The notes under the pieces are model-generated. The model worked only from the letters and a program-made list of their open reading frames with translations, did not search any database and was not told the origin of the DNA. The position numbers were made by a program, and so were the translations under genes. Source: Streptomyces venezuelae (GTDB taxonomy: Bacteria > Actinomycetota > Actinomycetes > Streptomycetales > Streptomycetaceae). Taken from it: DNA of 64,000 nucleotides. Positions 52,533 to 61,025 of this stretch are shown piece by piece. Within the stretch, counting starts at the first letter, position 1. Each line of letters begins with the position of its first letter. The stretch covers positions 7,558,501 through 7,622,500 of the forward strand of contig NZ_CP029194.1 of NCBI RefSeq assembly GCF_008642375.1. Reading direction: 5' to 3'.

Positions 52533-52805
52533 CTATGCGCTTTCGCGTTTCTCGATTTCTGCGAGGATGCGTCGTCTGCGTGAGTCTTCGCGGCGACAGG
52601 ATATGCAGTACCCCGACCCGCCTTTCGGCCACTCGGAAGGTGTGTAGAGGTGTCGTGGCTTGTACCGGCGACATAGAGAGCAGCGCCGCAAGGCCCCGTA
52701 AGCATGCCTGTTTTCCTCGTAGTCCACGGGGAGGCCGTAGACGTTAAAGATAATCCCGTCGGATTCCCCGGCCGCGCTCGCAAATCTCTTCTTCCTGGGT
52801 GCCAT
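52533..52805 (-). CDS. Small zinc-finger protein
   Basis: A 90-residue, basic protein with CSLCRRYKPRHLYTPSEW and CISCRRED, paired CxxC sites as in HNH-associated or phage zinc proteins. No HNH catalytic motif is visible. AGAGGAAAG precedes ATG 52805. Convergent to the main operon of the element. Confidence 0.65.
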   Translation of the reverse strand: MAPRKKRFASAAGESDGIIFNVYGLPVDYEENRHAYGALRRCSLCRRYKPRHLYTPSEWPKGGSGYCISCRREDSRRRRILAEIEKRESA

Positions 52806-53002
52806 TCGTCTTTCCTCTCGATGCTTGGCTATATGGGAAATTCTATGGTTCTATTTTAAGCGATATGAGGAAGAGCGCTTTTCGTCTCGTGAGGTGCCAC
52901 CGCCCCAAACGATCATGGGACCCAAAATCTAAATTACCTCAAAATCCAAAGGTGCAGGGTCCCCTTTCGTTAGGGTCCCTTTGTGGAATCTCGTTTCGGG
53001 TT

Positions 53003-53297
53003 TCGAATTGAAGTCGAGATTGCATCGATCTTTCTTGATTTCATGGAAACGATCGATGCTGAGACCTTCGAACATGTCTCGACGCTCTGTGACCTCGACA
53101 GACTGTGTGAACGAACGATTCGAATCGAACGAAACGATCATGACCTCGACTCCTCATCCTTGAGACCCACACCACCTACACCCCAACCCACACCGACACC
53201 TGATCTCCCGAACTGTCTTTGTGTGAGTTGTTTCAACGAAACCTCGAAACGACTTCAACCGAAACCAAGAGTCGAATCGGTGATCAATGAGACTCGA
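53003..53297. repeat. TCGA-rich block
   Basis: TCGA starts at 53003, 53014, 53025, 53053, 53068, 53079, 53095, 53120, 53125, 53146, 53244, 53272 and 53294. Several are exactly 11 bp apart. GAAACGATC also occurs twice (53046, 53131). Confidence 0.7.
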
Positions 53298-53471
53298 AGA
53301 TCGCGACAGACTGACATTCACGTACGACCCACACGCGACCTTGTGACTGCGTGGGTGCGTCGTCGCCCATGGAGTCCCTGTGTGCCTGCGTGAGGGACGT
53401 TCCTGTCTGGGGTGGGGTTGTGGTCGGATCGCGTCGTGGTAGTGGCTTGTGTGGCCGTACAGCGATTCCAA

Positions 53472-53565
53472 GATCACGAGGTCGCATCAGAGGTCACATG
53501 GCGACACGAGACCGAGGAACCGAACCGAAGATCGGTTCACGCTCGGTTCACAAGACCTCGTGATC
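53472..53565. repeat. Inverted and direct repeats near attR
   Basis: GATCACGAGGTC (53472-53483) is inverted at 53554-53565. Between them AACCGA/TCGGTT occurs four times (53518, 53523, 53532, 53543), including TCGGTTCAC twice with an 11-bp period. The site spacing suits bound recombination proteins. Confidence 0.6.
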
Positions 53566-53656
53566 ATGCGTGGTGTCGAGTGATCCTGAGTTACCCGGAT
53601 TCCTTGCGTCCCTTGGGGTTCCGATGGATCACCCCAGGTAGGAAAGTCGTGCTGTA

Positions 53657-53691
53657 CGACACGGGGGATCGTCCAGGACAGGCGGCTTCAT
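53657..53691. other. attR direct repeat at the end of the PAP2 gene
   Basis: Matches 44225-44259. The minus-strand PAP2 stop (53688-53690) is inside the final TCAT, so integration leaves the phosphatase reading frame intact. Confidence 0.85.
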
Positions 53692-54320
53692 CGCTTCCCT
53701 CCCATTCTCCTCCGGCGGTACGTCAGGACGGCCGCGACCACGCAGCACCAGCCGAGCAGCCAGCCGCCGAGCACGTCCGACGTCCAGTGCACGCCCAGAT
53801 AGATCCGCGTCCAGCCGACCCCGAGCACCGACACGACCGCGACGCTCGTGAGGACGGCCCAGCCGCGCCACTCCGCCCGCCAGTGCAGCGCGAGCACCCA
53901 CAGCAGCAGCCCGCAGGTCACCATCGCGGTCATCGCGTGCCCGGAGGGGAAGGCCGCGTACCGTGCGGAGTCGACCGGGTCGGACCACACGGGCCGGTCC
54001 CGCCCCACCACGTACTTCAACCCCTGCTGCAGCCCCACCGCGACGAGGCTCGTGCCGGCCACCCACAGGGCGAGGAGCCGCTCCCGCCGCCGCCACAGCA
54101 GCACCACGGTCACCGCGGCCAGGGCGCGCATCGTCCAGGGATCCCACACCCAGTCGCTGAGGAAGCGGTTGAGGCCCGTGACGCCCGGTCTGGCGACGGC
54201 GTCCCGGTGCAACTCCTCGGCGACCGACCGGTCGAAGGAGAGCAGGGGCGGCCAGCCGACGGCGACGCACACGAGAAGCAGGGCGAACAGGACTCCGGAG
54301 ACCACAGCGGAGGAGCGCAT
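53688..54320 (-). CDS. PAP2-family membrane phosphatase
   Basis: A 210-residue integral membrane phosphatase. The three PAP2 motifs are visible: KYVVGRDRP (102-110), PSGHAM (125-130) and TRIYLGVHWTSD (171-182). Several transmembrane helices surround them. Likely dephosphorylates a lipid phosphate or undecaprenyl pyrophosphate outside the membrane. Its 3' end is the attachment site of the mobile element. Confidence 0.9.
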   Translation of the reverse strand: MRSSAVVSGVLFALLLVCVAVGWPPLLSFDRSVAEELHRDAVARPGVTGLNRFLSDWVWDPWTMRALAAVTVVLLWRRRERLLALWVAGTSLVAVGLQQGLKYVVGRDRPVWSDPVDSARYAAFPSGHAMTAMVTCGLLLWVLALHWRAEWRGWAVLTSVAVVSVLGVGWTRIYLGVHWTSDVLGGWLLGWCCVVAAVLTYRRRRMGGKR

Positions 54321-54402
54321 GCGCCGATCCTGCCCGACGCCCCGCCCGGGGCGGTGGTCCGCCCCGCATTCCGCGGATGATCCGCTTCCGCCCCGCCCTC
54401 CG

Positions 54403-55338
54403 CTAACCCAGCGCGGAGAGCGCCGGGACGAAGGCCACGAGAACCGGGACCACGGGCACCAGGGCCGCGACGGCGGTCAGGCGCAGCCGCCGCCCCGCCG
54501 TGAGCCGCGGAGTCGCCGTGAGGAGCCGGTGCACCCGCTGCGGCAGATCCGCGTCCGGCGCCTGGCCGGGGCCGAACACGCCCCGGTCCTCGTTCAGTTC
54601 GACGAGTGCCAGCGCGATCGTCAGCCGGCCGAACCGGCGCGAGGCGACGTCGTCGGCGGCCAGCTCCACCAGCCGGTGCATCTCCTCGCGGAAGGCCACG
54701 AAGACCGGGATCCCCGGAAAGCCTCCGGCGAGCGCGGCCGAGCAGTGCAGCAGCCAGTCGTGCCGGGCCCGGGCGTGACCCTGCTCGTGCGCCAGGACCG
54801 CGTCCAGCTGCCTGCCTTTCAGGCGGCGCAGCGCGGCCGTGGTGATGACCAGTTGGGGTGCGCCCCCGGCCATCCACCACGCGTCCGCCCGCTCGCCCTC
54901 CAGGACGACGAGCCGCTCGCTGCCGGGCCGCTCCCCGGGCAGCAGGGGGGCGCGGACGAGGAGCTCGCGGTGGCGCTGCCTGCGCCGGGCGCGCGCCTGG
55001 CCGATCTCCCGGCCGAGCATCGCCCCGGACCAGAGGCCGCCGCACGCCAGGGCGACCGCGAGGACCCCCGACCACGGCCCGGTCGTGCCGAGTTCGTACG
55101 CGTCGACCACCGCGCGCGGGGCGGGCGCGAAGAGCTGTCCCCGTACGGCCTGCCAGGCCGTCGACGCGCTGAACGTCATCGACAGCGCGAAGCTCAGCAG
55201 TACCGCCGCCACCACGCACTGCCACACCCAGAGCGCGACCACGGGTTCTCGCTCCGCCCAGTCGGCCCGCGCCAGCAGCCGGGGGGCCGCGAGGGCGGTC
55301 AGGACGCCGAGCAGGAGCAGCGCGAGGGAGACCCACAT
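54403..55338 (-). CDS. M56-family (BlaR1-like) membrane metallopeptidase
   Basis: A 311-residue protein with N-terminal membrane helices, a central zinc-peptidase motif HEQGH (184-188) with a downstream ELAADDVA that could supply the third ligand, and a C-terminal hydrophobic segment. M56 peptidases usually cleave a BlaI/CopY repressor, but no such gene is adjacent here. The start codon is ATG 55338. Confidence 0.82.
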   Translation of the reverse strand: MWVSLALLLLGVLTALAAPRLLARADWAEREPVVALWVWQCVVAAVLLSFALSMTFSASTAWQAVRGQLFAPAPRAVVDAYELGTTGPWSGVLAVALACGGLWSGAMLGREIGQARARRRQRHRELLVRAPLLPGERPGSERLVVLEGERADAWWMAGGAPQLVITTAALRRLKGRQLDAVLAHEQGHARARHDWLLHCSAALAGGFPGIPVFVAFREEMHRLVELAADDVASRRFGRLTIALALVELNEDRGVFGPGQAPDADLPQRVHRLLTATPRLTAGRRLRLTAVAALVPVVPVLVAFVPALSALG

Positions 55339-55483
55339 AGCGCCACCCTATGAGCGCGGTACTGGTCGGGGGTATGGCCCCGGACCTCAAGTGACGTACG
55401 CCACGGTTTCGTTGCGCGAACAGCGTGGTCCGCCCGATCTCACAGCGCCGAAAGTGCCGACAGCGGCTGCAGCGGCCGAGGAG

Positions 55484-56059
55484 TCACAGCGTCACGAGCA
55501 TCGCCACCATCGCCAGGGCCATCGAGAGCCGGCACACGAGGGTGAGCTCCGGCCGGTGCGCCCAGGCCGGGCCGGGACCACCCGCCGGCACCGTCACCAC
55601 CCCGGCCGCCGGCGCGAGCCGTGCTCCCGCGCGGAGCACGTACACCGTGTAATAGAGGAGCAGTCCGCCCGTCAGGACGGGTATGCCGCCCGCCGTGCCC
55701 ATCGCGTGCCCCGAGTGCGCCCCCTGTGCGACGGGGCCGGCCATCGCCACCGCCATGTAGAGCATGGCGAGCGAGCCGACGAGGTGGTGCAGATGGTGCC
55801 CGCCGCGCCGGGCCGCCCCGGCCAGGCCGAACAGCGCCGCCCCGCCGAACACCGCCGCGTACACCGCCCAGCTCCACCCCGGCTGGGCCACCACCGTCGC
55901 CGGCAGCGCCATGACGGCCATGCCCAGGCCCATCAGGGCCTCGCCGCCCGCGGCCCGCCGCTCCTCCCCGGCGCACGCGCGCATCCGCAGCAGGCAGTAC
56001 ACGCCCGTCGCGGCGCAGAGCACGACCAGTAGCCATCCCGACAGGCTTGCTCCGTGCAC
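55484..56059 (-). CDS. DUF5134-type membrane protein
   Basis: A 191-residue integral membrane protein with about five or six hydrophobic helices and several His residues (HHLHHLVGSL, AHSGHAMG) near the membrane face, which could bind a metal. Family function unknown. GTG 56059 follows GGGGGAGG by 6 bp. Same strand as the M56 peptidase, 145 bp upstream, so co-regulation is possible. Confidence 0.7.
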   Translation of the reverse strand: MHGASLSGWLLVVLCAATGVYCLLRMRACAGEERRAAGGEALMGLGMAVMALPATVVAQPGWSWAVYAAVFGGAALFGLAGAARRGGHHLHHLVGSLAMLYMAVAMAGPVAQGAHSGHAMGTAGGIPVLTGGLLLYYTVYVLRAGARLAPAAGVVTVPAGGPGPAWAHRPELTLVCRLSMALAMVAMLVTL

Positions 56060-56219
56060 AGCACACCTCCCCCTCTCCCCGATGGGATGCCCGCCGCCCG
56101 GGGACGGCACGCGGGCGCACGGGCGCGCACGGATGTACGAGGGGGAGTGCGAGGTGCGCGCGTTAGGCTCGGGACGATCGCGCACGCCGATCGTCAGCAC
56201 CCGAGGGGAGCCCGCACGC

Positions 56220-56771
56220 ATGGACACCGCCACGTCCCAGGAGACCGGCCGGATCGATTACCGCGAGGCGGTCCTGGAGGACGTCCCCGTCCTCGTCCCG
56301 CTCGTCGAGTCGGCCTACCGGGGCGACGCCAGCCGGGGCGGCTGGACCACGGAGGCGGACATCCTCCAGGGGCAGCGCACCGACCCCGAGGGCGTGGCGG
56401 CCGTCATCACCACCCCGGGCAGCCGTCTCCTGGTCGTCGAGCGTGACGGGGAGGTCGTCGCCTGCTGCCAGCTGGAGCACCGCGGCGAGGCCGCCTATTT
56501 CGGGATGTTCGCCGTGCGCCCCGAGCTCCAGGGCGCGGGCCTCGGCAAGCTGATCATCGCGGAGGCCGAGCGGCGGGTGAGCGAGCTGTGGGACGTCCGC
56601 GAGATGCACATGACGGTGATCTCCGTGCGCGAGGAGCTCATCGCCTGGTACGAGCGGCGCGGCTACCGGCGTACGGGGCGGATGACCCCCTTCCCGTACG
56701 GGGACGAGCGCTTCGGCGTGCCCCAGCGCGACGACCTGCGGTTCGAGCTGCTGGTCAAGCCGCTGAGCTGA
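56220..56771 (+). CDS. GNAT-family N-acetyltransferase
   Basis: A 183-residue acetyltransferase. The acetyl-CoA motif VRPELQGAGLGKLII and the C-terminal ELIAWYERRGYRRTGR are typical of GNAT. It acetylates an unknown small molecule or protein. ATG 56220 has GAGGGGAG upstream. Confidence 0.85.
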   Translation: MDTATSQETGRIDYREAVLEDVPVLVPLVESAYRGDASRGGWTTEADILQGQRTDPEGVAAVITTPGSRLLVVERDGEVVACCQLEHRGEAAYFGMFAVRPELQGAGLGKLIIAEAERRVSELWDVREMHMTVISVREELIAWYERRGYRRTGRMTPFPYGDERFGVPQRDDLRFELLVKPLS

Positions 56772-56961
56772 CGCAGAGTAGCGGGCGGGGAGGGGCCGGA
56801 GGCGGTCCGCGCGGCGGAAGGGTGGCTTCACGGCCGACAGACAGGAAAAACTTCGGTCCCCATGGGGGTCGCACAGGATAATTTCTCTTCCTCCCCTTGT
56901 GTTGAGGAACCGTGGATGGTTACGGTGTCTTAACGCGAGGTTCTCCTGTGGAGGAAGAGGA

Positions 56962-58368
56962 ATGACGGAAATTCTTGTGCAGGACGTGACCGGTGGGGCC
57001 ATATCCGCCGATGCCAGGGTGATCGACCACCCTGCTTGGGCCGAGCTCAAGAATGCCGTGGAAGAGATCCGCCCCTGGCAGAGCGCCGACGGCTCGATCG
57101 ACTTCGAGGCCGAGGACGCCCCTGCCCGCGCGCTCGTCGAGCTGACCGTGGACCGGCTGGTCGCCGCCGTCGAGCAGCTCTCCCCGCTCGTCCCGCACGA
57201 CGGCGCCTACCACCGCGCCCTCGTCGCTGACCTGCGCAAGTGGGTCGAGAGCGGCTTCGCCGTGCCGGACTTCCTGGACTCCCTGATGGAGTTCCACCCG
57301 TCCACCGGCCGTGCCGACGGGCTGCAGCACCTCGTGCTCTTCCCGATGTACACGCAGAACGGCAACCTGGACCGCAACTTCGAGGCCGTCGTGCTCCGCA
57401 TGGTCTGGCCGGAGTGGCTCTCCGAGCTGGAGCGCACCCGCTACGACAACCCGGGCTTCTGCGGCATCACCTTCGAGGACTTCACCGCCGGGTACGACAC
57501 CAACTCGGCCGTCCTCTTCCCGGAGACCGTCGCCGTCCGTGAGGTCCCCGAGCGCTTCACCTGGGGCGGCATCTTCTGCGACCGCGAGGCCGCGCGCTTC
57601 CGCAAGGTCACCGAGGCCGCGGTCGACACCCTCGGCGTGAAGCTGCCCGAGGACATCGCCGTCATGCTCGGCGACCAGGAGCGCTGCCAGCAGGCCTTCG
57701 CCCTCTGGGACCTGGTCCACGACCGCGCCCACAGCCGCGGCGACCTGCCCTTCGACCCCTTCATGATCAAGCAGCGCCAGCCGTTCTGGATGTACGGCCT
57801 GGAGGAGCTCCGCTGCGACCTCACCGCCTTCAAGGAGGCCGTGAAGCTGGAGGCCGAGGGCAACGGGCACGGCCGTGACGTGCAGTACGCCGTGCTGTTC
57901 GACCGGATGTTCCGCTTCCCGCTCACCGGCGACCGCAACCGCAACTACGACGGTCTGGGCGGCCAGCTCCTCTTCGCGTACCTCCACAAGAACGACGTGG
58001 TGCGCTGGACGGACAACGTCCTCACGATCGACTGGGACCGCGCCCCGGAAGTCACCAACCGCCTCTGCTCCGAGATCGAGACCCTCTACCGCGACGGCAT
58101 CGACCGTCCGAAGCTGGTCCACTGGTTCAAGGCGTACGAGTTCGTCACCACCTACCTCGCCCCGCACCCGGGATCGAAGTGGGCCAAGGGTCCGGACGCC
58201 CTGGACCTGTCGCTTCCGCCGCGCAAGCTGGTCGACGACGTGCTTCCGGACGAGTTTCCGCTCAGCATGTTCTTTGAGGCCCTGGCGAAGAAGCTCAAGG
58301 GCGTGATCGCCGACACCAAGGGGATCACCGCCGCCGACGTCCCGAGCACCGAGCGGGTCGCCGCGTGA
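56962..58368 (+). CDS. DUF6421-family protein
   Basis: A 468-residue soluble protein of a family I recognise as DUF6421, found in Streptomyces. It has no enzymatic motif that I can name, though HDRAHSRGDLPFDPF and FWMYGLEELRCDL look conserved. ATG 56962 has GGAGGAAGAGGA upstream. It is the first gene of a run with the SDR and the aldolase-like enzyme, so it may join a shared pathway. Confidence 0.72.
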   Translation: MTEILVQDVTGGAISADARVIDHPAWAELKNAVEEIRPWQSADGSIDFEAEDAPARALVELTVDRLVAAVEQLSPLVPHDGAYHRALVADLRKWVESGFAVPDFLDSLMEFHPSTGRADGLQHLVLFPMYTQNGNLDRNFEAVVLRMVWPEWLSELERTRYDNPGFCGITFEDFTAGYDTNSAVLFPETVAVREVPERFTWGGIFCDREAARFRKVTEAAVDTLGVKLPEDIAVMLGDQERCQQAFALWDLVHDRAHSRGDLPFDPFMIKQRQPFWMYGLEELRCDLTAFKEAVKLEAEGNGHGRDVQYAVLFDRMFRFPLTGDRNRNYDGLGGQLLFAYLHKNDVVRWTDNVLTIDWDRAPEVTNRLCSEIETLYRDGIDRPKLVHWFKAYEFVTTYLAPHPGSKWAKGPDALDLSLPPRKLVDDVLPDEFPLSMFFEALAKKLKGVIADTKGITAADVPSTERVAA

Positions 58369-58403
58369 GCGACCTCAACGAGGACACCCAGGAGGCGACG
58401 CCC

Positions 58404-59165
58404 ATGAACGCCAACGGAAACGGTGGACCGCTCGACGGTGCCGTCATCGCGGTGGCCGGCGCGGCCGGCCCCGCGGGACGCGCGACCCTGCTGCGCCTCG
58501 CCGAGGCGGGTGCGACCGTCGTCGGCTCCGACGCCGACCCGGCGCGCCTCGCGGAGGCCGTCGACGCCGCCCGCTACGCCCACGGCGGCGCCCGCGTCAT
58601 CGGCGACACGGTCGACCTGCTCGACCTGGACGCCACCCGCGACTGGGCCGCGAAGACCGAGAAGGAGTTCGGCCGCATCGACGGCCTGGTCCACCTCGTC
58701 GGCGGCTGGCGCGGCAGCTCCTCCTTCACGGAGACCGAGCTCAAGGACTGGGACTTCCTGGAGAAGCTCCTCATCCGTACCGTCCAGCACACCTCGCTCG
58801 CCTTCCACGACGGGCTGCTGCGCGCCGGCGGACGCGGCCGGTACGCCCTGATCAGCCAGGTCGGCGCGCACAAGCCGCTCGCCAACAACGCCGCGTACAA
58901 CGCCGGCAAGGCGGCCGCCGAGGCCTGGACCCTCGCCATGGCGGACTCGTTCCGCAAGCTGGGGGGCGACGACGGCCCGCAGGCGGCGGCTGCGATCCTG
59001 GTGATCAAGGCACTGGTGCACGACGCCATGCGCGCCGAGCGCCCCAACGCGAAGTTCGCGGGCTTCACCGACGTCAAGGACCTCGCCGACGAGATCGTCG
59101 GCCTGTGGGACAAGCCCGCCCAGGAAGTGAATGGACAGCGTCTGTGGCTGACCCCCAAGCCGTGA
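58404..59165 (+). CDS. Short-chain dehydrogenase/reductase
   Basis: A 253-residue SDR. Nucleotide-binding motif is GAAGPAGRA near the start and the active-site Tyr-x3-Lys is YNAGK. Substrate unknown. ATG 58404 with AGGAGG 8 bp upstream is preferred over a GTG at 58365 that overlaps the previous stop. Confidence 0.85.
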   Translation: MNANGNGGPLDGAVIAVAGAAGPAGRATLLRLAEAGATVVGSDADPARLAEAVDAARYAHGGARVIGDTVDLLDLDATRDWAAKTEKEFGRIDGLVHLVGGWRGSSSFTETELKDWDFLEKLLIRTVQHTSLAFHDGLLRAGGRGRYALISQVGAHKPLANNAAYNAGKAAAEAWTLAMADSFRKLGGDDGPQAAAAILVIKALVHDAMRAERPNAKFAGFTDVKDLADEIVGLWDKPAQEVNGQRLWLTPKP

Positions 59166-60244
59166 CAGCGGCCCTCGGCCCCGGGACCGACGCACGTCGT
59201 CGCCACGACCCGTCGGTCCGGGGCTTCGCCAGCGACAACTACGCCGGCGCCCACCCCGAGGTCCTCGCGGCCCTCGCCCTCGCCAACGGCGGCCACCAGG
59301 TCGCCTACGGCGAGGACCAGTACACCGAGCACCTCCAGCGCGTCATCCACAGCCACTTCGGAGCCGGCGCCGAGGCCTTCCCGGTCTTCAACGGCACCGG
59401 TGCGAACGTGACCGCCCTCCAGGCGCTCACGGACCGCTGGGGCGCCGTCGTCTGCGCCGAGACCGCGCACATCAACGTGGACGAGGGCGGGGCGCCCGAG
59501 CGGATGGGTGGCCTCAAGCTGCTCACCGTGCCGACCCCGGACGGCAAGCTCACCCCCGAGCTGATCGACCGGCAGGCCTGGGGCTGGGAGGACGAGCACC
59601 GCGCGATGCCGCAGGTCGTCTCGATCACCCAGAACACCGAGCTGGGCACCGTCTACACGGTCGAGGAGATCCGCGCGATCGTCGAGCACGCCCATGCCAA
59701 GGGCATGAAGGTGCATCTCGACGGGGCCCGCATCGCCAACGCCGCCGCCTCGCTGGACGTACCGATGCGTGCGTTCACCAACGCGGTGGGCGTGGACGTG
59801 ATCTCGTACGGCGGGACGAAGAACGGCATGATCTTCGGTGAGGCCGTGATCGTCCTCAACCCGGACGCGGTCAGCCACATGAAGCACCTGCGCAAGCTGT
59901 CCATGCAGCTCGCCTCGAAGATGCGCTTCGTGTCGGTGCAGCTGGAGGCGCTTCTCGCCAAGGACCTGTGGCTGCGCAACGCCCGGCACGCCAACGCGAT
60001 GGCCCAGCGCCTCGCGGCGGGCGTGCGCGCGGTGGGCGGCGTGGAGATCCTCTACCCGGTGCAGGCCAACGCGGTCTTCGCGCGGCTCCCGCACGAGGTG
60101 AGCAGGCGACTGCAGGAACGGTTCCGCTTCTACTTCTGGGACGAGGCGGCCGGCGATGTGCGCTGGATGTGCGCCTTCGACACCACGGAGGACGACGTGG
60201 ACGCCTTCCTCCAGGCGCTGAAGGAAGAGATGGCGCGGCAGTAG
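59162..60244 (+). CDS. ltaE: Low-specificity L-threonine aldolase-like enzyme
   Basis: A 360-residue fold-type I PLP enzyme of the beta-eliminating lyase/threonine aldolase family. PLP-binding lysine lies in SYGGTKNGM, and VFNGTGANVTAL, ETAHINVDEGGAPE and HLDGARIANAAA are conserved family blocks. It cleaves threonine or related beta-hydroxy amino acids. GTG 59162 overlaps the SDR stop (GTGA); GTG 59144 is an alternative. A terminator follows. Confidence 0.85.
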   Translation: MTAALGPGTDARRRHDPSVRGFASDNYAGAHPEVLAALALANGGHQVAYGEDQYTEHLQRVIHSHFGAGAEAFPVFNGTGANVTALQALTDRWGAVVCAETAHINVDEGGAPERMGGLKLLTVPTPDGKLTPELIDRQAWGWEDEHRAMPQVVSITQNTELGTVYTVEEIRAIVEHAHAKGMKVHLDGARIANAAASLDVPMRAFTNAVGVDVISYGGTKNGMIFGEAVIVLNPDAVSHMKHLRKLSMQLASKMRFVSVQLEALLAKDLWLRNARHANAMAQRLAAGVRAVGGVEILYPVQANAVFARLPHEVSRRLQERFRFYFWDEAAGDVRWMCAFDTTEDDVDAFLQALKEEMARQ

Positions 60245-60271
60245 AGTCACCGCTGAAATTGCATGAATATG

Positions 60272-60310
60272 CGGCCGGACGGAAAGTCATTGACTTCTGT
60301 CCGGCCGTTT
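60272..60310. terminator. Terminator overlapping the next gene's promoter
   Basis: Arms CGGCCGGAC (60272-60280) and GTCCGGCCG (60299-60307) hold an inner AAGTCA/TGACTT stem, then TTTCCTT. TTGACT within it and TACGCT at 18 bp form a promoter whose start would fall at the next ATG (60328). Confidence 0.7.
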
Positions 60311-60327
60311 CCTTACGCTCACACCGC

Positions 60328-60927
60328 ATGGAACTCGTGCAGCAGCACCCCGGCGTATCGGCCTACCTCGCGGTCGGCGAGGCCGTCGACCATGACCATC
60401 CGCTGGTCAGGGAGGTGGCAGCCCAGCTCTCCGATGAGCATCCCGACGCATACTCATACGCCGAGGCGGCCTTCGCGTACGTACGCGACACCATCCCGCA
60501 CTCCCAGGACTCGGGCGACCTCCGCGTGACCTGGCGCGCCTCCGACGTCCTGGAGCAGCGCACCGGCATCTGCTACGCCAAGTCCGTCGCGTACGCCGCG
60601 CTGCTGCGCGCCCGCTCCGTCCCGGCCGCCCTCTGCTACCAGCGGCTCGCGGAGGACGACGGCACGAACCCCGTGATCCACGGCCTCGTCGCCCTCCTGC
60701 TGCCCGGCGAGCGGACGTGGGCCCGGCAGGACGTGCGGGGCAACAAACCGGGCGTCGACGCCCGGTTCTCGCTGGGGGAGGAGCGCCTCGCCTGGACCGT
60801 ACGGCCGGAGCTGGGCGAGGTGGACTACCCGCGGCTGTACGCCGAACCGCATCCGGCGGTCCTGGGCGCGCTCAAGGCGGCCCCGGACCGGCCGCACCTC
60901 TGGCGGACGCTCCCCACGGAGCTGTGA
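60328..60927 (+). CDS. Transglutaminase-like protein
   Basis: A 199-residue protein with a transglutaminase core: the cysteine in RTGICYAKSVAYAALL, the histidine in PVIHGLVALL and a following aspartate region. Similar proteins act as peptidases or crosslinkers. There is no ribosome site and the promoter ends at the ATG, so the transcript is probably leaderless. Confidence 0.8.
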   Translation: MELVQQHPGVSAYLAVGEAVDHDHPLVREVAAQLSDEHPDAYSYAEAAFAYVRDTIPHSQDSGDLRVTWRASDVLEQRTGICYAKSVAYAALLRARSVPAALCYQRLAEDDGTNPVIHGLVALLLPGERTWARQDVRGNKPGVDARFSLGEERLAWTVRPELGEVDYPRLYAEPHPAVLGALKAAPDRPHLWRTLPTEL

Positions 60928-61024
60928 CCTCGCCCGCGGGGCGATGACCGCGCTTACGGGACGGTGAACTCGCTTACGGGACGGTGAACTCGCTTACGGG
61001 ACGGTGACCCCGCCCGCGGGCCGG
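60925..61024. repeat. Five 20-bp tandem repeats between two convergent stop codons
   Basis: Units of 20 bp start with TGA at 60925, 60945, 60965, 60985 and 61005. The two units at 60965 and 60985 are identical; the others differ at a few bases. The array begins with the stop of one gene and ends one base before the other gene's stop. Confidence 0.8.
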
Positions 61025-61025
61025 G

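Larger units (their letters stand above)
52806..53656. other. Gene-poor right end of the element with TCGA-rich and arm-like repeats
   Basis: An 851-bp AT-richer stretch before attR. From 53003 to 53297 the tetramer TCGA occurs 13 times. Further right are inverted and direct repeats (53472-53565) suited to integrase or excisionase arm binding. An open frame at 52983-53393 has atypical codon use and is not called. Confidence 0.6.
44225..53691. mobile_element. Integrative element, about 9.5 kb, with tyrosine integrase and iteron region
   Basis: Bounded by a 35-bp imperfect direct repeat (44225-44259 and 53657-53691) that shares a 23-bp identical core. The inside includes integrase and excisionase at the left end, small genes, an XRE regulator, a UDG-like gene, an iteron-rich region and an AT-rich operon with a RecA-like ATPase. 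GC falls clearly from about 49.7 kb to the right end. No relaxase, FtsK/Tra, capsid, terminase or lysis genes are seen. Reading it as a satellite or non-conjugative replicating element is inference. Confidence 0.85.

Noticed and set aside
52983..53393. Open frame of 136 codons in the right end of the element
   Set aside because: Codon third positions are not G/C-rich, the translation is low in recognisable structure, and the DNA is dominated by TCGA repeats; treated as non-coding.
45457..53640. Conjugative AICE
   Set aside because: No FtsK/SpoIIIE-like Tra protein, relaxase or Spd genes are visible among the small genes.
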